A stretch of DNA of 64,000 nucleotides from Brachycybe producta. Taxonomy: Eukaryota > Arthropoda > Diplopoda > Playtdesmida > Andrognathidae. Positions 34,506 through 46,250 of this stretch are shown piece after piece. The notes beneath the pieces are model-generated. The model was given only the letters and a program-made list of their open reading frames with translations, was not told where the DNA came from and made no database searches. Position numbers and translations under genes: made by a program. Location: positions 2,958,460 through 3,022,459 of the forward strand of contig JAUPFP010000012.1 in the NCBI GenBank assembly GCA_036925085.1. The letters run 5' to 3'. Position 1 is the stretch's first letter, and each line of letters opens with the position of its first letter.

Positions 34506-35332
34506 AGAGATTAGACTAGATTTTGTTTTGTTTTCTTTTTTAATTCTTCGGTGTTTTTTCGTAAAAACGAGTATCACAAAAAACATGTTTATTTTTCTTG
34601 TTACAATTACAAACACAATTATTACTTTGAATTCTTTCAAACACCATTTATTAAAGGGGATTTTTCGATTAATTTTTTTTTTCTGTTACTAATAATATCT
34701 GTTGCTAATAATGTGAATAATAATTAATTTTGCTATACATTTCTTTTTGTTAAGTTAAAAGACTACAGTAGGGTATCGATTTCATTAGTTCTTTGTTTTC
34801 AATTTATAGCTAGATAATAAATTAATTAGATGCTTGCAATGTAAAGGCGTAATATAAATTAAAATTAAAAAATTCATCTTCAGCGCGGTAGTGTCGTAAA
34901 AAGAAGATCAAAAAATAAAATATTTCATTGCTTGCAGGCTTTAGGGCTATAAAGTTAATTAATTATTAAGAAAAAAAATCACTATGTTGTAGCATAAAAA
35001 TGAATTGCAATTTTTTTTAACATTTTATGAAGATGAAAAGCAAAGATTACTTTTATGCTAATTTTGTTTGTTTACTGAGGTTCTATGTTAAATACAGTGT
35101 GTGTGTATATAACTAATGCCTGAAACTATTTGACTACTTGGTATTTTATATTGAAAATCCAGTTTGGGTTGAAACTTGAGGTCTCCTTATACCGCATTCA
35201 CCCTTTTCATAACCTTTTCTCATCTTTATCCACTCCTTCTCGCCAATGGCGGATGCCGCGGATCCAGGGTGGGAGGCGCAGAGGGCGCGCGCTACCCTAA
35301 AATGGATAGTGCTCCCTCAAAGAAAAACAGAG
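34506..35332. other. AT-rich spacer
   Basis: Nothing recognised except a GC-rich patch at 35245-35300 resembling part of a hAT-type repeat interior. Confidence 0.4.
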
Positions 35333-35402
35333 AGACACATAGAGACAGAAAAAAAAAGAGAGAGAGAGAGAGAGAGGCAGAGAGACAGAAAGAGAGAGAG
35401 AG
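35333..35402. repeat. GA-rich microsatellite
   Basis: Imperfect (GA)n with CAGA interruptions. The 80-residue frame across it is an artefact of the repeat. Confidence 0.85.
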
Positions 35403-35429
35403 TAGCATGTCACCATAATGGCTAAAGCT

Positions 35430-35777
35430 GGAACTTCATACCTGCTACCTTGAGCGTAGCGTCTGCTACTAGCAACTAGTGACTAGTCGCTGGCACACGC
35501 TACATATGTGCTGCACCTACAAACGTTTTGGGCGTGTCTTCATGGTGTGTGATGTCATAAAAAATGTCATCGAAGAAGCCGTATACACAAAAATCTGGTC
35601 TCTGATTGGTTGTTGGGTAGCGACTTGAAATATTTGCGACCTGAAGATTCTGTTTGAACAAAAGCTTGGCGACTGAGTAGCAAGTCAAGACGCCTTGACA
35701 ATTAAGTCGCTAATATTTGCGCATGTGCACTGACGCTCACTCAAGGTAGGTCGCTCGACGTCGCGTGAATGAAGTTT
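35430..35777. mobile_element. Probable MITE with AACTTCAT ends
   Basis: The left end has AACTTCAT and CTACCTTGAGCG; the right end read inward has AACTTCATTCACG and CTACCTTGAGTG. AAGCT flanks both sides (35425-35429, 35778-35782). The interior has repeated AGTCGC/GCGACT motifs. Superfamily not assigned. Confidence 0.5.
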
Positions 35778-35782
35778 AAGCT

Positions 35783-36141
35783 TAAGGGTGTGTTTAGACT
35801 ACTCGTGCTCGGGTTTTTGTCTTTGTTGACTTGTCAGGCTCGTGCTCGTGTCAACTTAAAGTTGAGAGTTTAGTTAGTTGACAGGCTTTGACTCGTGCGT
35901 ATCCATTGAGCAATGACAAAGTTTTGATTACCAGTGCAAGTTTTAATATTCTGCACTCGTTGTTGGGAGAAACGCCAGGAGTACAGTGAGTTAACTAAAC
36001 TGTGCTTGTCCCCGCCCAATGACTTGCAGGTCTTGACGAGCACCTCTTTAATGTACAGACACTAAGCAGAGCCAGACGAACCCTTGGCTTGCATTACTCG
36101 TGCTACTGTTGTTGCTGCACACGAGTCCACCCTCCTTAATT
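35783..36141. mobile_element. Possible MITE with AAGGGTG-like ends
   Basis: Left end has AAGGGTGTGTTTAGACTACT and CGTGC; the right end read inward has AAGGAGGGTGGACTCGTGTG. The interior is rich in GACTCGTGC-like motifs. The inverted match is imperfect and no clean target duplication is seen. Confidence 0.35.
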
Positions 36142-38417
36142 GGGCTTGTTGGCGAGCCACCTAACTGAGTACAGGCAATTCCAAAATCACATTTTCATTT
36201 CTATTATACAGTGTAAGTTAGTATTAGTATAAATACTGTAAATGGCCTTTGAAATAATATTGTTATGAAATTCATCTCAGAGCCTATAGGCAAACCAGAC
36301 CTTAATGCGTTTTTTTTACTGAATAGACATGTTTTAATTACTGCTCCAGATTCTTGTCATGATGAAAACACTTTCACCAAACATTACAGATTTTGTAACA
36401 CAGCTTTTGGAAAATCCTGAATTTCATGAAGGTTTTATGCAGTCATTAGTCAGACTGTACAAAGTAATTGTTCAAGTTTAGTTGGACAGACTTTGCAGAC
36501 TGATTCTCCAAGTCATTTTAGACAAACTACATACAGTGGTTTTTCAAGTTATGGTTTCTCAAAGATCAGCACTGACAATCATCAACCATGGAAATATTTC
36601 AGATAAAATTTGGAGACTCTTCTCCTCTGTTAAATCGTCACATTTTTTTATCTTCTCGTTGGTACTCAATCCAACAACAACAGCAAACAATGTCACATCG
36701 TATCATAACATGTACCATTTCATTATTTTGACTGCTTTTTACTATTAGTGATTATTGTGATTGCAGTGATGATAATTGGTTGGGCAGTTTGCAGTATTAG
36801 AGAACATTGCAGTGCTTGGGGAGTCGGGGACACTGAGAGCATGGAGGGCACTGGGGGCAGTTAGTTAAAGATTTCTGGCCCACCATAGATGATCAGGCAT
36901 CGCATTCACACTGTGAGGGTCCGAGTACCAAATGGGTTCCTTCTGAAAACCGCATTGTGGAAGTTCCACGCCCTTGTTTGGTTTGTTGGGAGGTCGATGC
37001 CTTTATTTCAGTTAAAGAAGGAGATGGTGTCGATTTCTTGGAAATTGTCTCAAAGATGGCTACCATCAATTTGTTCCGTACTGAATTGGGGTTTGTTTTC
37101 GGCTCCTACCTCCTGTTTCCTTTGTTTTCGCAAAGGAACAAGATACAAAGATAAATGTTGGATGGAATTTGGAGATGGAATTACGATGCCTGTATACGCT
37201 TGTATACCTACTGTAGGTGGTGCAACCAGGACCAAATGGCCACACTCTAGGGGTAGCGGTTCACCCAAACACAAGTTAAATATGTAAACAACAACTAGCC
37301 CTTGAGGCAACCTTGACCTCAAGGGAATTGGGAGAAGTGATGGGAAAGTAGGGATGATAATGCATCCTCTGCCAGCATTCTTGTGACAAAAATGTTGTAA
37401 TTATTCAGTTTGGCATTTTCGTTAATTTGGTGCTTATTTAGCTGTCATCTTTCTCAAACAGCATAGTTTTGAATGTTCTTTTGGGGTGCTACATGCTGAT
37501 AATTTGAATGTGGACAATGGAAATTGTAATAAAAGAGTTTAAAATGAAAATTATTTTGAAAGGTATCAGCATGTAAACATATCTTTAAGCGACTGAGCTA
37601 CCCATCTAGTTTTTAAAACACATTTTAGTTTCTCTTAATTTTTCTCCTGAATGACAGAGTAATTGGAGTTCCAAAATCAGCTGTCAAACTTCTATGACCG
37701 AAAGTGATTTTCAATTACGATATGCGTGATATGTGTCTCATTTCATCTCATTTTCATCAGTTATATTCAGAAAACTTTTAACAAGACCGGTATCATCAAG
37801 TATATAACTTTCATGAAACCAGAGATATCAACATTTATTTAATATGCTCGAGTCAAAATTTGACATTATTTTCTCAATTTAAAGAAATCTTCTATCTATC
37901 TTTCTTCTATCTAATATCATAATTTGCTAAGGGCTGACTCTCTCTCTCTCTCTATCTCTCCTTCACTCTCTCTCATTGTGCACGAATGTTCTCGCAAAGT
38001 AAATACTCTAGAATCATGAATATTAACCAGTATACACATCTTTAGATGGGCTTCTTAGTAGGTTACATTAGAAAAATCATCAAATTTCACCATAGTCCCT
38101 GAACATATAAAGTTGGTAGCCAGAAAAGCTTGTTTTATGGCATCACACTTTTTTTCCACTTGGGTTGTGGTAAAGGTCAAATTTGATCTCATAATTTACA
38201 TTGGTAGCAAATTTGGTTATGTCTCTGGCAGAGAAGTAAGAGGTCCTTTATTGGTTCCAAGTCCTGGCTGGAGTTATTGTGTATTAATTTTTTCAGCACA
38301 ATGCAGGCTTATATCAGGATCAAGCAAAGTATTTACTCGAAATGTTGTATATTGCAAAATGTTCTCAATCTGAGATATTATGTAAGACAATCACACCCGT
38401 CGAAGACGGACTTTCAT
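36142..38417. other. Unannotated spacer with a CT microsatellite
   Basis: A (TC)n-like tract lies at 37938-37975. Frames of 132 residues (36889-37287) and 88 residues (36482-36748) exist without recognisable domains. No gene is supported. Confidence 0.4.
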
Positions 38418-38418
38418 T

Positions 38419-38467
<49 letters not shown>

Positions 38468-38469
<2 letters not shown>

Positions 38470-39400
38470 AGACGTTTTGGGGCCTCCGCTATTTTTTTAA
38501 TTTAGCGCCGTTTTGTTTTGGGTTTCTTTAATTTTGTAGACACCATGTATTTTGTAGCTTCTGGGCCACTCGGTACTAATAGGTACCGATTGACCCAGAT
38601 TCTATTTTTAGCTTGACCTTATCGTTCTCCCCTCTTTACCATTGTATTATCTTTCCACATGAGTGGATTCTTATCATTTTAATTCGAAGTTGTTTTCGTT
38701 TTTCCCCCTTTTAATTAAAAGGGTGACGTCTCTAATATTTTGGTGACCACTGGTCAATCGTTTTTGATTGGCCAGTTTGGTTTTTACTTTTGTTTTTGCC
38801 CAATCAGGGGCTACTGAGAAAGTGTTCTCAGTATCCTCTTTTTGGGTATAAAAGGCCGTGTTTTTGTATGTAAGTTAGTTAGTTCTTAAATAACGAACCT
38901 ATGCCCAATTCTGGCTAGGTTTTTAGATATTATTTTGAATGTTATTATTTCTATGTGTTGTGTGCTTAAACCAGTTCGATTCGTTTAATGTTTTATCTAC
39001 GAAATAAACAACGATTTTATATTTTACTTAAACAGTGGTGTTTAATTGTTTTTGACTAAAATTCCACGGTTGTGCATTTCATCATTGCAGCTCTTCACCT
39101 TTTTGGATACTTCGATGACCCAACAGGTGCAAACCTGCAACACAAGAGAGTGAGTATATTTTGCACGATTCTTAGGGCAGATTTACGGACGAAAATCCGA
39201 GAGATACAGAGATTAAAGATCCTCAAGACTGTGAAGTCTTTTGCCAGAGACTAGTGAGGACACAAAATAGACGTTATATTGGTCTAGTCCTCCCGGGCCA
39301 GTAGAATTAGTGACCTAGCCACTCACTATCCATACGAGTGAAAACTCGCTCGTATCAACCTAAAAGAGCAGATTCTACTAGTGGAAAAAGGTCCGTCACA
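38468..39400 (+). mobile_element. Solo LTR, family L2
   Basis: 933 bp from TGAGACGTTTTGG to GGTCCGTCACA with ATAT on both sides, lying within a TA repeat. Homologous to 32801-33747. A TATA box and upstream inverted repeat are preserved (see 38813-38853). Confidence 0.88.
38813..38853 (+). promoter_or_regulatory. LTR promoter: inverted repeat and TATA box
   Basis: TACTGAGAA and TTCTCAGTA form an inverted repeat, followed by CCTCTTTTTGGGTATAAAAGG. A CCAATCAG box lies just upstream. The same arrangement is found in reverse in both L1 LTRs of the element at 48925-54557. Confidence 0.6.
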
Positions 39401-39930
39401 ATATATATATATACATATAATCTCTGTGTGTGTGATTAACGTTGTACAAACAAGGACAAAAACCTTGAAGCACGTAAGAATTTATATAAATTTAAATAAA
39501 TAAATGCACCGCTTTTTTTCTCAAGGTCAACTATATGTTGCACTCTTCCCATCCAAGAATCTCATGATATTAAATTGGAGAGGGGGAAAAAGGTTGGAAA
39601 GTGTAGAGGGGAGAGAGAGAAACGTGGAGGGGTGACTGAAATTGAAATGAAAGGAGTAAAAAAGGAACAAACGACGTGCATGCGCACACCAGAGAAAATG
39701 AAAAACTCATTTTCTCTTTCAAATATAAAAAAGGGGAGGGGATAATAGTAGCAAAATTAAACTACAGTTTATCACAGGCAATTGTGCCCAGCATTAGAAC
39801 TTCTTTTGCTTCGCCCTTTTGTGAACGTCATCAATTTCTAATTGGTTTGTTACTGGAAAAGAAATTCTAATGCTGGGCACAATTGCTTGTGAATTTTGCT
39901 CCCGTCATTTATGACGGGTTACCCCACTAG

Positions 39931-41067
39931 TGTGTTAATAATTTGTTATTTTACATAAAATAGTTTCTCAACAAGTTTAAGTGAATATTCTAAATTGTAT
40001 TGGAATTAAAATGGACAAAGTTGGGGGGCGGGGGCTGTGTTGATTTCACATCATTGTGACAGAATCTTAGCTTATTTATTTATTATTTTTTTCGGGCTGA
40101 ATGCCATTGCAGAACCCAGATCTTTCTATCTGTTATCAATTTATTAATGTCTTTGTTTACTTTTTTTTTCTTTCTTCTCTCTCTCTTCTTCTCCATTCTA
40201 TAATAAAGTTTCTTCAATCTTCTCACATATTTCATTACTAGAAAGCTGAAAGATACTTTATTTTTTTTGTTTATTTTTTTGGTTATCTTTAATAGGAATA
40301 TACATCTATCTATAGACATACAGTTTGCCATTTCATTTATTGATTGGATGGATCAAATGACAGGAGAAAGAAAGAAAGAGAGAAGAAAAAAACCCTAAAA
40401 TAATATGAGTTATTGTTGGCTACTTGGCAGCCAATTGCACTTTTCATGCTTCCAACTTCCTAGTAACAATCTGATGAAAAAGAAGAAGAAAAAAAAAAGC
40501 ATAAAACAAATGTTGGCACCATGTGTGAGTTTCTTGCAATAATATTAGCTCCTAACTGGGTGCTGCTGCAGTTCAAACTTAGCCAACCATTTGCATCAAA
40601 ATTGATGAGGTACAAATTTGAGTGTTTTATGTTTAGCAAGTCCCTGTTAAAATTAAAAGCCTATAAAAACTTTTACACACACTGAAATGGCTTTTTAGAA
40701 AAACGTCTTCATTTTTTTTTTAATACGCGCCTGCCTACATGCATTTTATTATTTTATTTTTCAGTATGCTTCATTGGTTGAACCAGACCTGAATGTTAGG
40801 CTGAATGTTCACTTTCTCTGGCTTTCAATGCTAAGCTTTGTGTTGTTTTATGTGTGCAACTACTGCAGTTGTGATTTCCAATGCTTACACATAACTACAT
40901 AATTAATTAAACTAAACAAGGTATATTATCTATAAATCACTGAAGTCTAATAAATCATGTGAGAATAACATGGCAGTTAAAGAAACACAAAGGAATGTAT
41001 GTTTCCCAATGAAATTAACTATAAAAAAATTAAAACAACCAGGAATAGCATAAATTAAGCATGATAG
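39931..41067. other. AT-rich spacer
   Basis: No gene or clear repeat. Several A/T and GA-rich runs lie around 40150-40500. Confidence 0.4.
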
Positions 41068-41864
41068 TATAATGAACCACTTAAGTTTGCTCTTTTGGGC
41101 CGACCAAAAGTGGTTGGCTAGACCACTTATTCTACTTTGGTTTGGGATGAAGGGAACAAACTAATTATTTTCGTTTCCTCACAAGTGTCTCTTTTAAGAA
41201 CTTGTACAGCTAAAAGGATCTTTTCACTGTCTGTTACTCCCCACACTTGCACCTGATTAAAAACTGGTAGATCGTGTAGCCTTCCCTCAGTTCCCTGGTT
41301 TCATTTAGTGTTTTGTACCTTGGTGTGCACCTGGATTGGTTGCCCTAAATGAGAAAATGTTAAAGTTCCTTGTCCAACTTAGAAAATATAAAATAAGATT
41401 TCAGCAACTTTTTGCACATGGTAACAGTTTATTTCTATTTCCAAAAAACGCTGCTCTGTACATTTAAACACAGACTTATATACCCAAAAAGAGGATTCTG
41501 AAAAAAACTTTGTCAAAATCCTCTAATTGGTCACTTACAGAAATCTAAACCAATTAGATCAATCAGATTGATTGACCAGTGGTCAGCAAAAATATTAAAT
41601 GGCTCATTTTCTATTAAAAAAACGAGATACAAAAGAAAAATGCAACCCCAATGACTTAGTTTTGCCATTTATCAGGAAGATCTCTTTATGTTAAGGGGTG
41701 GGACTGGGAGGAAAGAGCCCAGGCCCCAGCAAGGTGTGTTTAAAAGGAGAAATTAGCTGTGCAGAACTAGGTCAACCTTATGGACAACTGTACAGAGGGA
41801 TGACAAAGTTCTGTGCCACTCCACAAAAAAACAAGCCAGGATCGCTCCTGGACTTATCGTTTCA
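41068..41864 (-). mobile_element. Solo LTR, family L1
   Basis: Homologous in the same orientation to 48925-49812, including AGTGGTTGGCTAG, ACTCCCC and AGGATCGCTCCTGGAC. Flanks are ATAG on the left and ATTG on the right, a probable decayed 4-bp duplication. Older than the pair at 48925-54557. Confidence 0.8.
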
Positions 41865-42244
41865 ATTGAGCAAGTGGTTGTTCCTCGAGTCTATTCAACC
41901 AGTCAATTTAAACAAGGTTCGTAATCCATTTTCCACTACAAGGCATGGCATTAAAGTCAGAATGCAAGTCAGAAAATGAGTGATAGTTATGTGGTTGTTA
42001 TAGAACTGCAGAACATGTATGTGCCACAGGGTGCCGTTGAAAATCATTTGTCACAAACATGATCTCAATTTTTTCACAGAGCAACACATCTGACCAATGC
42101 AAAAATGTAAAAAATGTTCCAACATGTTGAAATTCAGCTCACTAATATGAGATTTTAAATATCTAGACATTTTTGTTTCAATGACAGACATATTACTAGG
42201 AAACTTCAACATGTTGCACACCTTTTTCACTGATGGTTATAAGT
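41865..42244. other. Spacer, nothing recognised
   Basis: AT-rich and without supported features. Confidence 0.4.
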
Positions 42245-43240
42245 TTATATAAAGACCTGCAAGCTCTTCTTTTGTAAACTGAAATTTGGATCAATTCTTT
42301 GTGGGGGCCTATCTATAATCTCTTTTAGAATTGTTAAATGTTTTTTTTTCTCAGTAACTATTGTGTGACCGTCTAAAGTATCTAACAAGTCATCATAATC
42401 AACACAAGAATCATTATGCATTGCACTTTGCAAAATGATCATATTATGCTCTGGTACAATATTGAGTAATGTTTTAACCAATTCATGATAATCATCATTA
42501 AAGATGCAGTAGTTAAAAATGGTTGCTGCTAATTTTATTGGGAAGTATCTAATTGTATTCCACCCAAGTACAAGTATTTGGGCAACTGATGCCCATGTGT
42601 ACTTTTTATAATCATACCGAATGACAGAAATTTTAGAACTCCAACCTTTGGTGGCTTTTTCATAAAAGTCTTCTAAAATGAAGTTCGAAAATCTCTTGTG
42701 ACTCCCCCAGAATCCTCTGCTCTTTCGATTGTTCCACCTTGAAGCACACATTGAAGTGATACATTTTGGTGTATAATGCTGTCATGGCTAAATGCAGTGA
42801 TCATACCATGTAAGACATATTCATGAATCATGATTGATATTGATTATAATTGGTGCTTGTATTTCCACAGCATTTTGTAAAAATTCCTGGTCACTTGCAA
42901 CTGTTTCAGGTGGTTTTTCCTCCTGTGGAACATTTTGTAAAAATGGATGGTTGATATCGACTAGTACATGAAATTTACCAGACACCTGCAAATCAATTGT
43001 AATGTTCAGTTCATTTGAAACTGGTATAACCAGCAACAGTGTGTCTTCGTCATCTGTTAACTCATCCTCATTTGTAGATGATAGTTCTGTTGTAGTGTAA
43101 TTTTCATGTAATGGTGACAAAGTTGATGAGACACAAGATTTAGTGTCGGAATGACATCATTTGAAGTGCTTTCGAATATCTGTGTGGCAAGATATACTCG
43201 TAAATGTGGTTGTTTACCTATTTCAAACATGGCTTCAGTG
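42245..43240 (-). pseudogene. HECT-like domain gene remnant
   Basis: On the minus strand a 168-residue frame (42245-42751) reads from an N-terminal part with FILEDFYEKATKGW through KLAATIFNYCIFNDDYHELV to VTEKKKHLTILKEI. Just before it, in another frame, the sequence gives RAEDSGGVTRD, the GGVTRD signature that opens HECT catalytic domains. Upstream lies a 99-residue acidic frame (42821-43120). HECT domains are ubiquitin ligases with a catalytic cysteine near the C-terminus, which I cannot see here. I infer a decayed HECT-like gene, either a host gene or one of the HECT-bearing genes carried by DNA transposons. Frame changes and the missing C-terminus make it non-functional as read. Confidence 0.4.
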
Positions 43241-43281
43241 GTTGGGTTTTAAGAAATGTTTTTTTTTTAATTCTGTCATAG

Positions 43282-44038
43282 TGTGACGACCCAGTTTTGC
43301 TCCTTTGTGGAGTAAAACTAAATTCCCATTGTCGTCTGCTAGGCACCTCAAATTGGTTGCCAAGCAGACGACAAAATGGCCAGCAAGGGTCCCTGTCCTC
43401 CCCCAGGTGGAGCAGCCTGGGGGTGATATATATGGCGGCGGCCATTATATCTGGGCAGTGGAAAGTAAACCCTTGATTGTGCATGTGTTGCAAGTGCTCT
43501 GATCTCTTCAATTCATCATTCATCTTTTGTTTGCTTTGTGTGTGGAGGTCAATGACCTCTTCTCCTGGCTGGATTAGCCAGGAGAATCATCATATCTCCG
43601 TGAGTGTTTTCATTTATTCTGGTGAATAAATATATATCTTTATTTTCACTCAACCTACTGTGTCCGTGTCTCTTATTTATTATATCCATAATAATACCTG
43701 GGGAAGTTACCGCGAGGAGGGTGGGGGTTTACCGGTGGGGTGCACCGGTACTTGACCGTCCTGTGTCCGGCATGTTTATCGTCGTGTCGGCCGGAGATTC
43801 GCGCGCGGTTCCACGGTAAGATCCATCGGGGATTTACCGTGGATTCATCGTCCTGTTCAGCGGTCTTCCGTCCGTCGACTGGCGGCGAGGGAAGGGACCT
43901 CCAACCGTCGTTACCTGTGGCACGGACGGGTGCAAGAGGAGGGCTGGCCAGCGCTTCGACTCGTCCCAAGGAGGTCAGCGACGGTAAGTTTAGGGAAATT
44001 TGCCGGGGTCATTGTAACGGCCCAGTCGGGTTGTTACA
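43282..44038. mobile_element. Solo LTR, family L4
   Basis: 757 bp from TGTGACGACCCAG to GGGTTGTTACA, flanked on both sides by ATAG (43278-43281, 44039-44042). The second half is GC-rich with CCACGGTAAGATCC-like sequence. A TG...CA solo LTR of the gypsy type; no second copy in this window. Confidence 0.85.
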
Positions 44039-44114
44039 ATAGAGTATGTTAAATAGGTTTTTGCATGCCTGCAGCATACAAAAAATGTCAACTGACGTGA
44101 ATTTACACTACTGA

Positions 44115-44338
44115 TTAGGGCAAATGTCCTTTTAGGGCAAGTGGTTTTAGGGCAAATGTCCCTTTAGGGCAAGTGGTTTTAGGGCAAATGTCCCTTTAGG
44201 GCAAATGGTTTTAGGTTTAAATGTCCTTTTAGGGCAAATGGTTTTAGGGTTAAATGTCTCTTTAGGGCAAATGGTTTTAGGGTAAGTGTTTTTAGGGCAA
44301 ATGTCCCTATAGGGCAAGTGTCTTTAGGGCAAATGTAT
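44115..44338. repeat. Tandem array built on TTTAGGGCAA
   Basis: About seven units of roughly 32 bp alternate TTTAGGGCAAATGTCC and TTTAGGGCAAGTGG. It is not a telomere repeat: the TTTAGGG core is always extended by CAAATG or CAAGTG. Confidence 0.85.
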
Positions 44339-44619
44339 CACACCCATTTGTATTTTTTTAATGAATAATATAGGATTCTTATATGAAGGATTCGAGAGAT
44401 TCGAGATTCGTGAAATTCGAGAACCTTTTAGAATTCGGATTCAGATTCGAGAAAATCTCTATAAAACATGCATTTGGTGTAATGGATGATTGTACACGAA
44501 AAGGATGCGACATCCATTTCATGTAATTATCCATTATACGAAATGCAGGCCAGATACACGTTAATATCAACCATTTTAATACTCACTTTGTTCTGTTCTA
44601 TTTTTGATATACTTTGATA

Positions 44620-45198
44620 TTATATATATATTGAGCCAGGTGTGTGTGTGAGAGTGGATATAACACTACAAAAACCTTGAAGCACATCGGAATTTATATA
44701 AATTTAAATGAATAAATGAACAGCTTTTTTTTTCTCACGGTCAACTATATGTTGATTATTGTTGAACTCTTCCCATCCAAGAACCCCATGATATTAAATT
44801 GGAGAGGGGAAAAAGGTTGGAAAGTGTAGAGGGGGAGGAGAGAGAGAAACATGGAGGGGGAAAAAGTGGGTGGGGTGACTGAAATTGAAATGAAAGGAGT
44901 AAAAAAGGAACAAACGACGCGCATGCACACACCAGAGAAAATGAAAAACTAATTTTCTCTTTCAAATATATAAAAGGGGAAGGGATAATAGTAGCAAAAT
45001 TAAACTACAGTTTATCACAGGCAATTGTGCCCAGCATTAGAATTTCTTTTGCTCAGCCCTTTTATGAATGTCAACCATTTCTAATTGGTTTGTTACTTGG
45101 TCTGATGTCATAAAAGGGCGGAGGAAAAGAAATTCTAATGCTGGGCACAATTGCCTGTGAATTTGGCTCCCGTCATTTATGACGGGTTACCCCACTAG
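44620..45198 (+). mobile_element. Non-autonomous Helitron
   Basis: 5' end TTATATATATATTGAGCC preceded by A; 3' end hairpin CCCGTCATTTATGACGGG then TTACCCCACTAG followed by T. Flanks join to a continuous decamer satellite. The interior contains a palindrome (AATTGTGCCCAGCATTAGAA and its inverse) with a core related to MITE family M. At 579 bp, non-coding. Confidence 0.85.
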
Positions 45199-45532
45199 TA
45201 TTTTGATATATTTTGATATACTTTGACATTTTTTTAATTGTTGCTTAATGTCCCCATCAACATCTAGGTTATATCAGGGACATGCGAGACAATTTCAATA
45301 CAAAGACCATTTTTCAAACACAAGTCAAATCATCATTACAAACTCAATACAGTACAAATCAATACAAAAGCAATGTTATAACCACAAGTCGTTTTTCAAA
45401 TCCAAGTCAAATTTCAAAGCCAAGTCAATAGGCAATACAAGTTAAAACAGGACAACACAAACATCCATGCCCTCGCCTACTTTGATATACTTTGATATAG
45501 CTTGATATACTTTGGTATACTTTGATATACTT

Positions 45533-46207
45533 TGTAGCACCCAGTAACTCGTGATCCTGCCAAAACCATAGCCTGAGGGGTAAACAACTCATAGCTGTCC
45601 CTCCCTCCCTCTCTGACTCATGCTCAAGTGGCAGATTGATACTCTTAGGACCATGGTCACTTGGACCTCGTTACACCTTGTAGGTGTACACGTGTCCAAG
45701 GTATAAAAAGACCATGTTCCTCTTTGTTCATCGTTCACTTTTTTTTCCCTGTCTTTGTACTACATAGATCTTTATCCGTATCACATAATGGACTCGTGGA
45801 CGCACATTTAATATCAAACGTTAATTCTTGTAATCTTTATGTTTCTGGACAAGAATGAATAAAGTGTTTATAATGAGAAACTGCGTTGTCTATTTGTCTG
45901 GAAACTAATCCTTCTCTACACAAGCCGGAGACACCACAAGGCAAGGAGACATACAGATCCTGAAGGAGCTACAACATCTTCTAACAACAAAGGAAGATGT
46001 ACATCAATGGCGGCCAGAAGCGATGGTCACCATTCTTCTGCACAGATTACACCCCTACGCAGAAGGATGATCACAATCGATCACCATCCGACTACTTCTA
46101 TAGTTCGAATCTCCTCTGTGCGGTCACCGTGAGATCAGGAGAAGAAACGTGCTATGGAAATCATAATAAGTTGGTAAAAATAATAAGGACGTCATCAAAA
46201 GCTCACA
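45533..46207 (+). mobile_element. Solo LTR, family L3
   Basis: 675 bp from TGTAGCACCCAGTAAC to AAAAGCTCACA with ACTT on both sides (45529-45532, 46208-46211). It is the undisturbed reference for the interrupted copies at 11432-13886 and 59490-60984. Confidence 0.88.
45671..45709 (+). promoter_or_regulatory. L3 LTR promoter: hairpin and TATA box
   Basis: TACACCTTGTAGGTGTA forms a stem, followed by GTCCAAGGTATAAAAAG. The TATAAAA is at 45702-45708. The same hairpin occurs in the other L3 copies. Confidence 0.5.
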
Positions 46208-46250
46208 ACTTTGATATACTTTGAAATATATTGATATATATTTTGATATA

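Larger units (their letters stand above)
38418..39930 (+). mobile_element. Helitron split by an L2 solo LTR
   Basis: The 5' end is TCTTATATATAT and continues as a TA repeat in which the LTR at 38468-39400 sits. After it come TCTCTGTGTGTG, the family interior, and the 3' end: hairpin CCCGTCATTTATGACGGG then TTACCCCACTAG, followed by T. Compared with 44620-45198 the interior lacks part of the GAGAGAG/GGTGGGG segment. Non-autonomous. Confidence 0.8.
44600..46250. repeat. Decamer satellite CTTTGATATA, interrupted twice
   Basis: Tracts of CTTTGATATA and variants occur at 44603-44619, 45199-45235, 45478-45532 and 46208-46250. A Helitron (44620-45198) and a solo LTR (45533-46207) lie within it, and both empty sites can be read from the repeat. 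Confidence 0.75.

Noticed and set aside
36889-37287. 132-residue frame as a host gene exon
   Set aside because: No recognisable domain, no convincing splice context, and composition like the surrounding non-coding DNA.
44115-44338. Interstitial telomere repeat
   Set aside because: TTTAGGG is always followed by CAA and set in a 32-bp unit, so it is not a telomere array.
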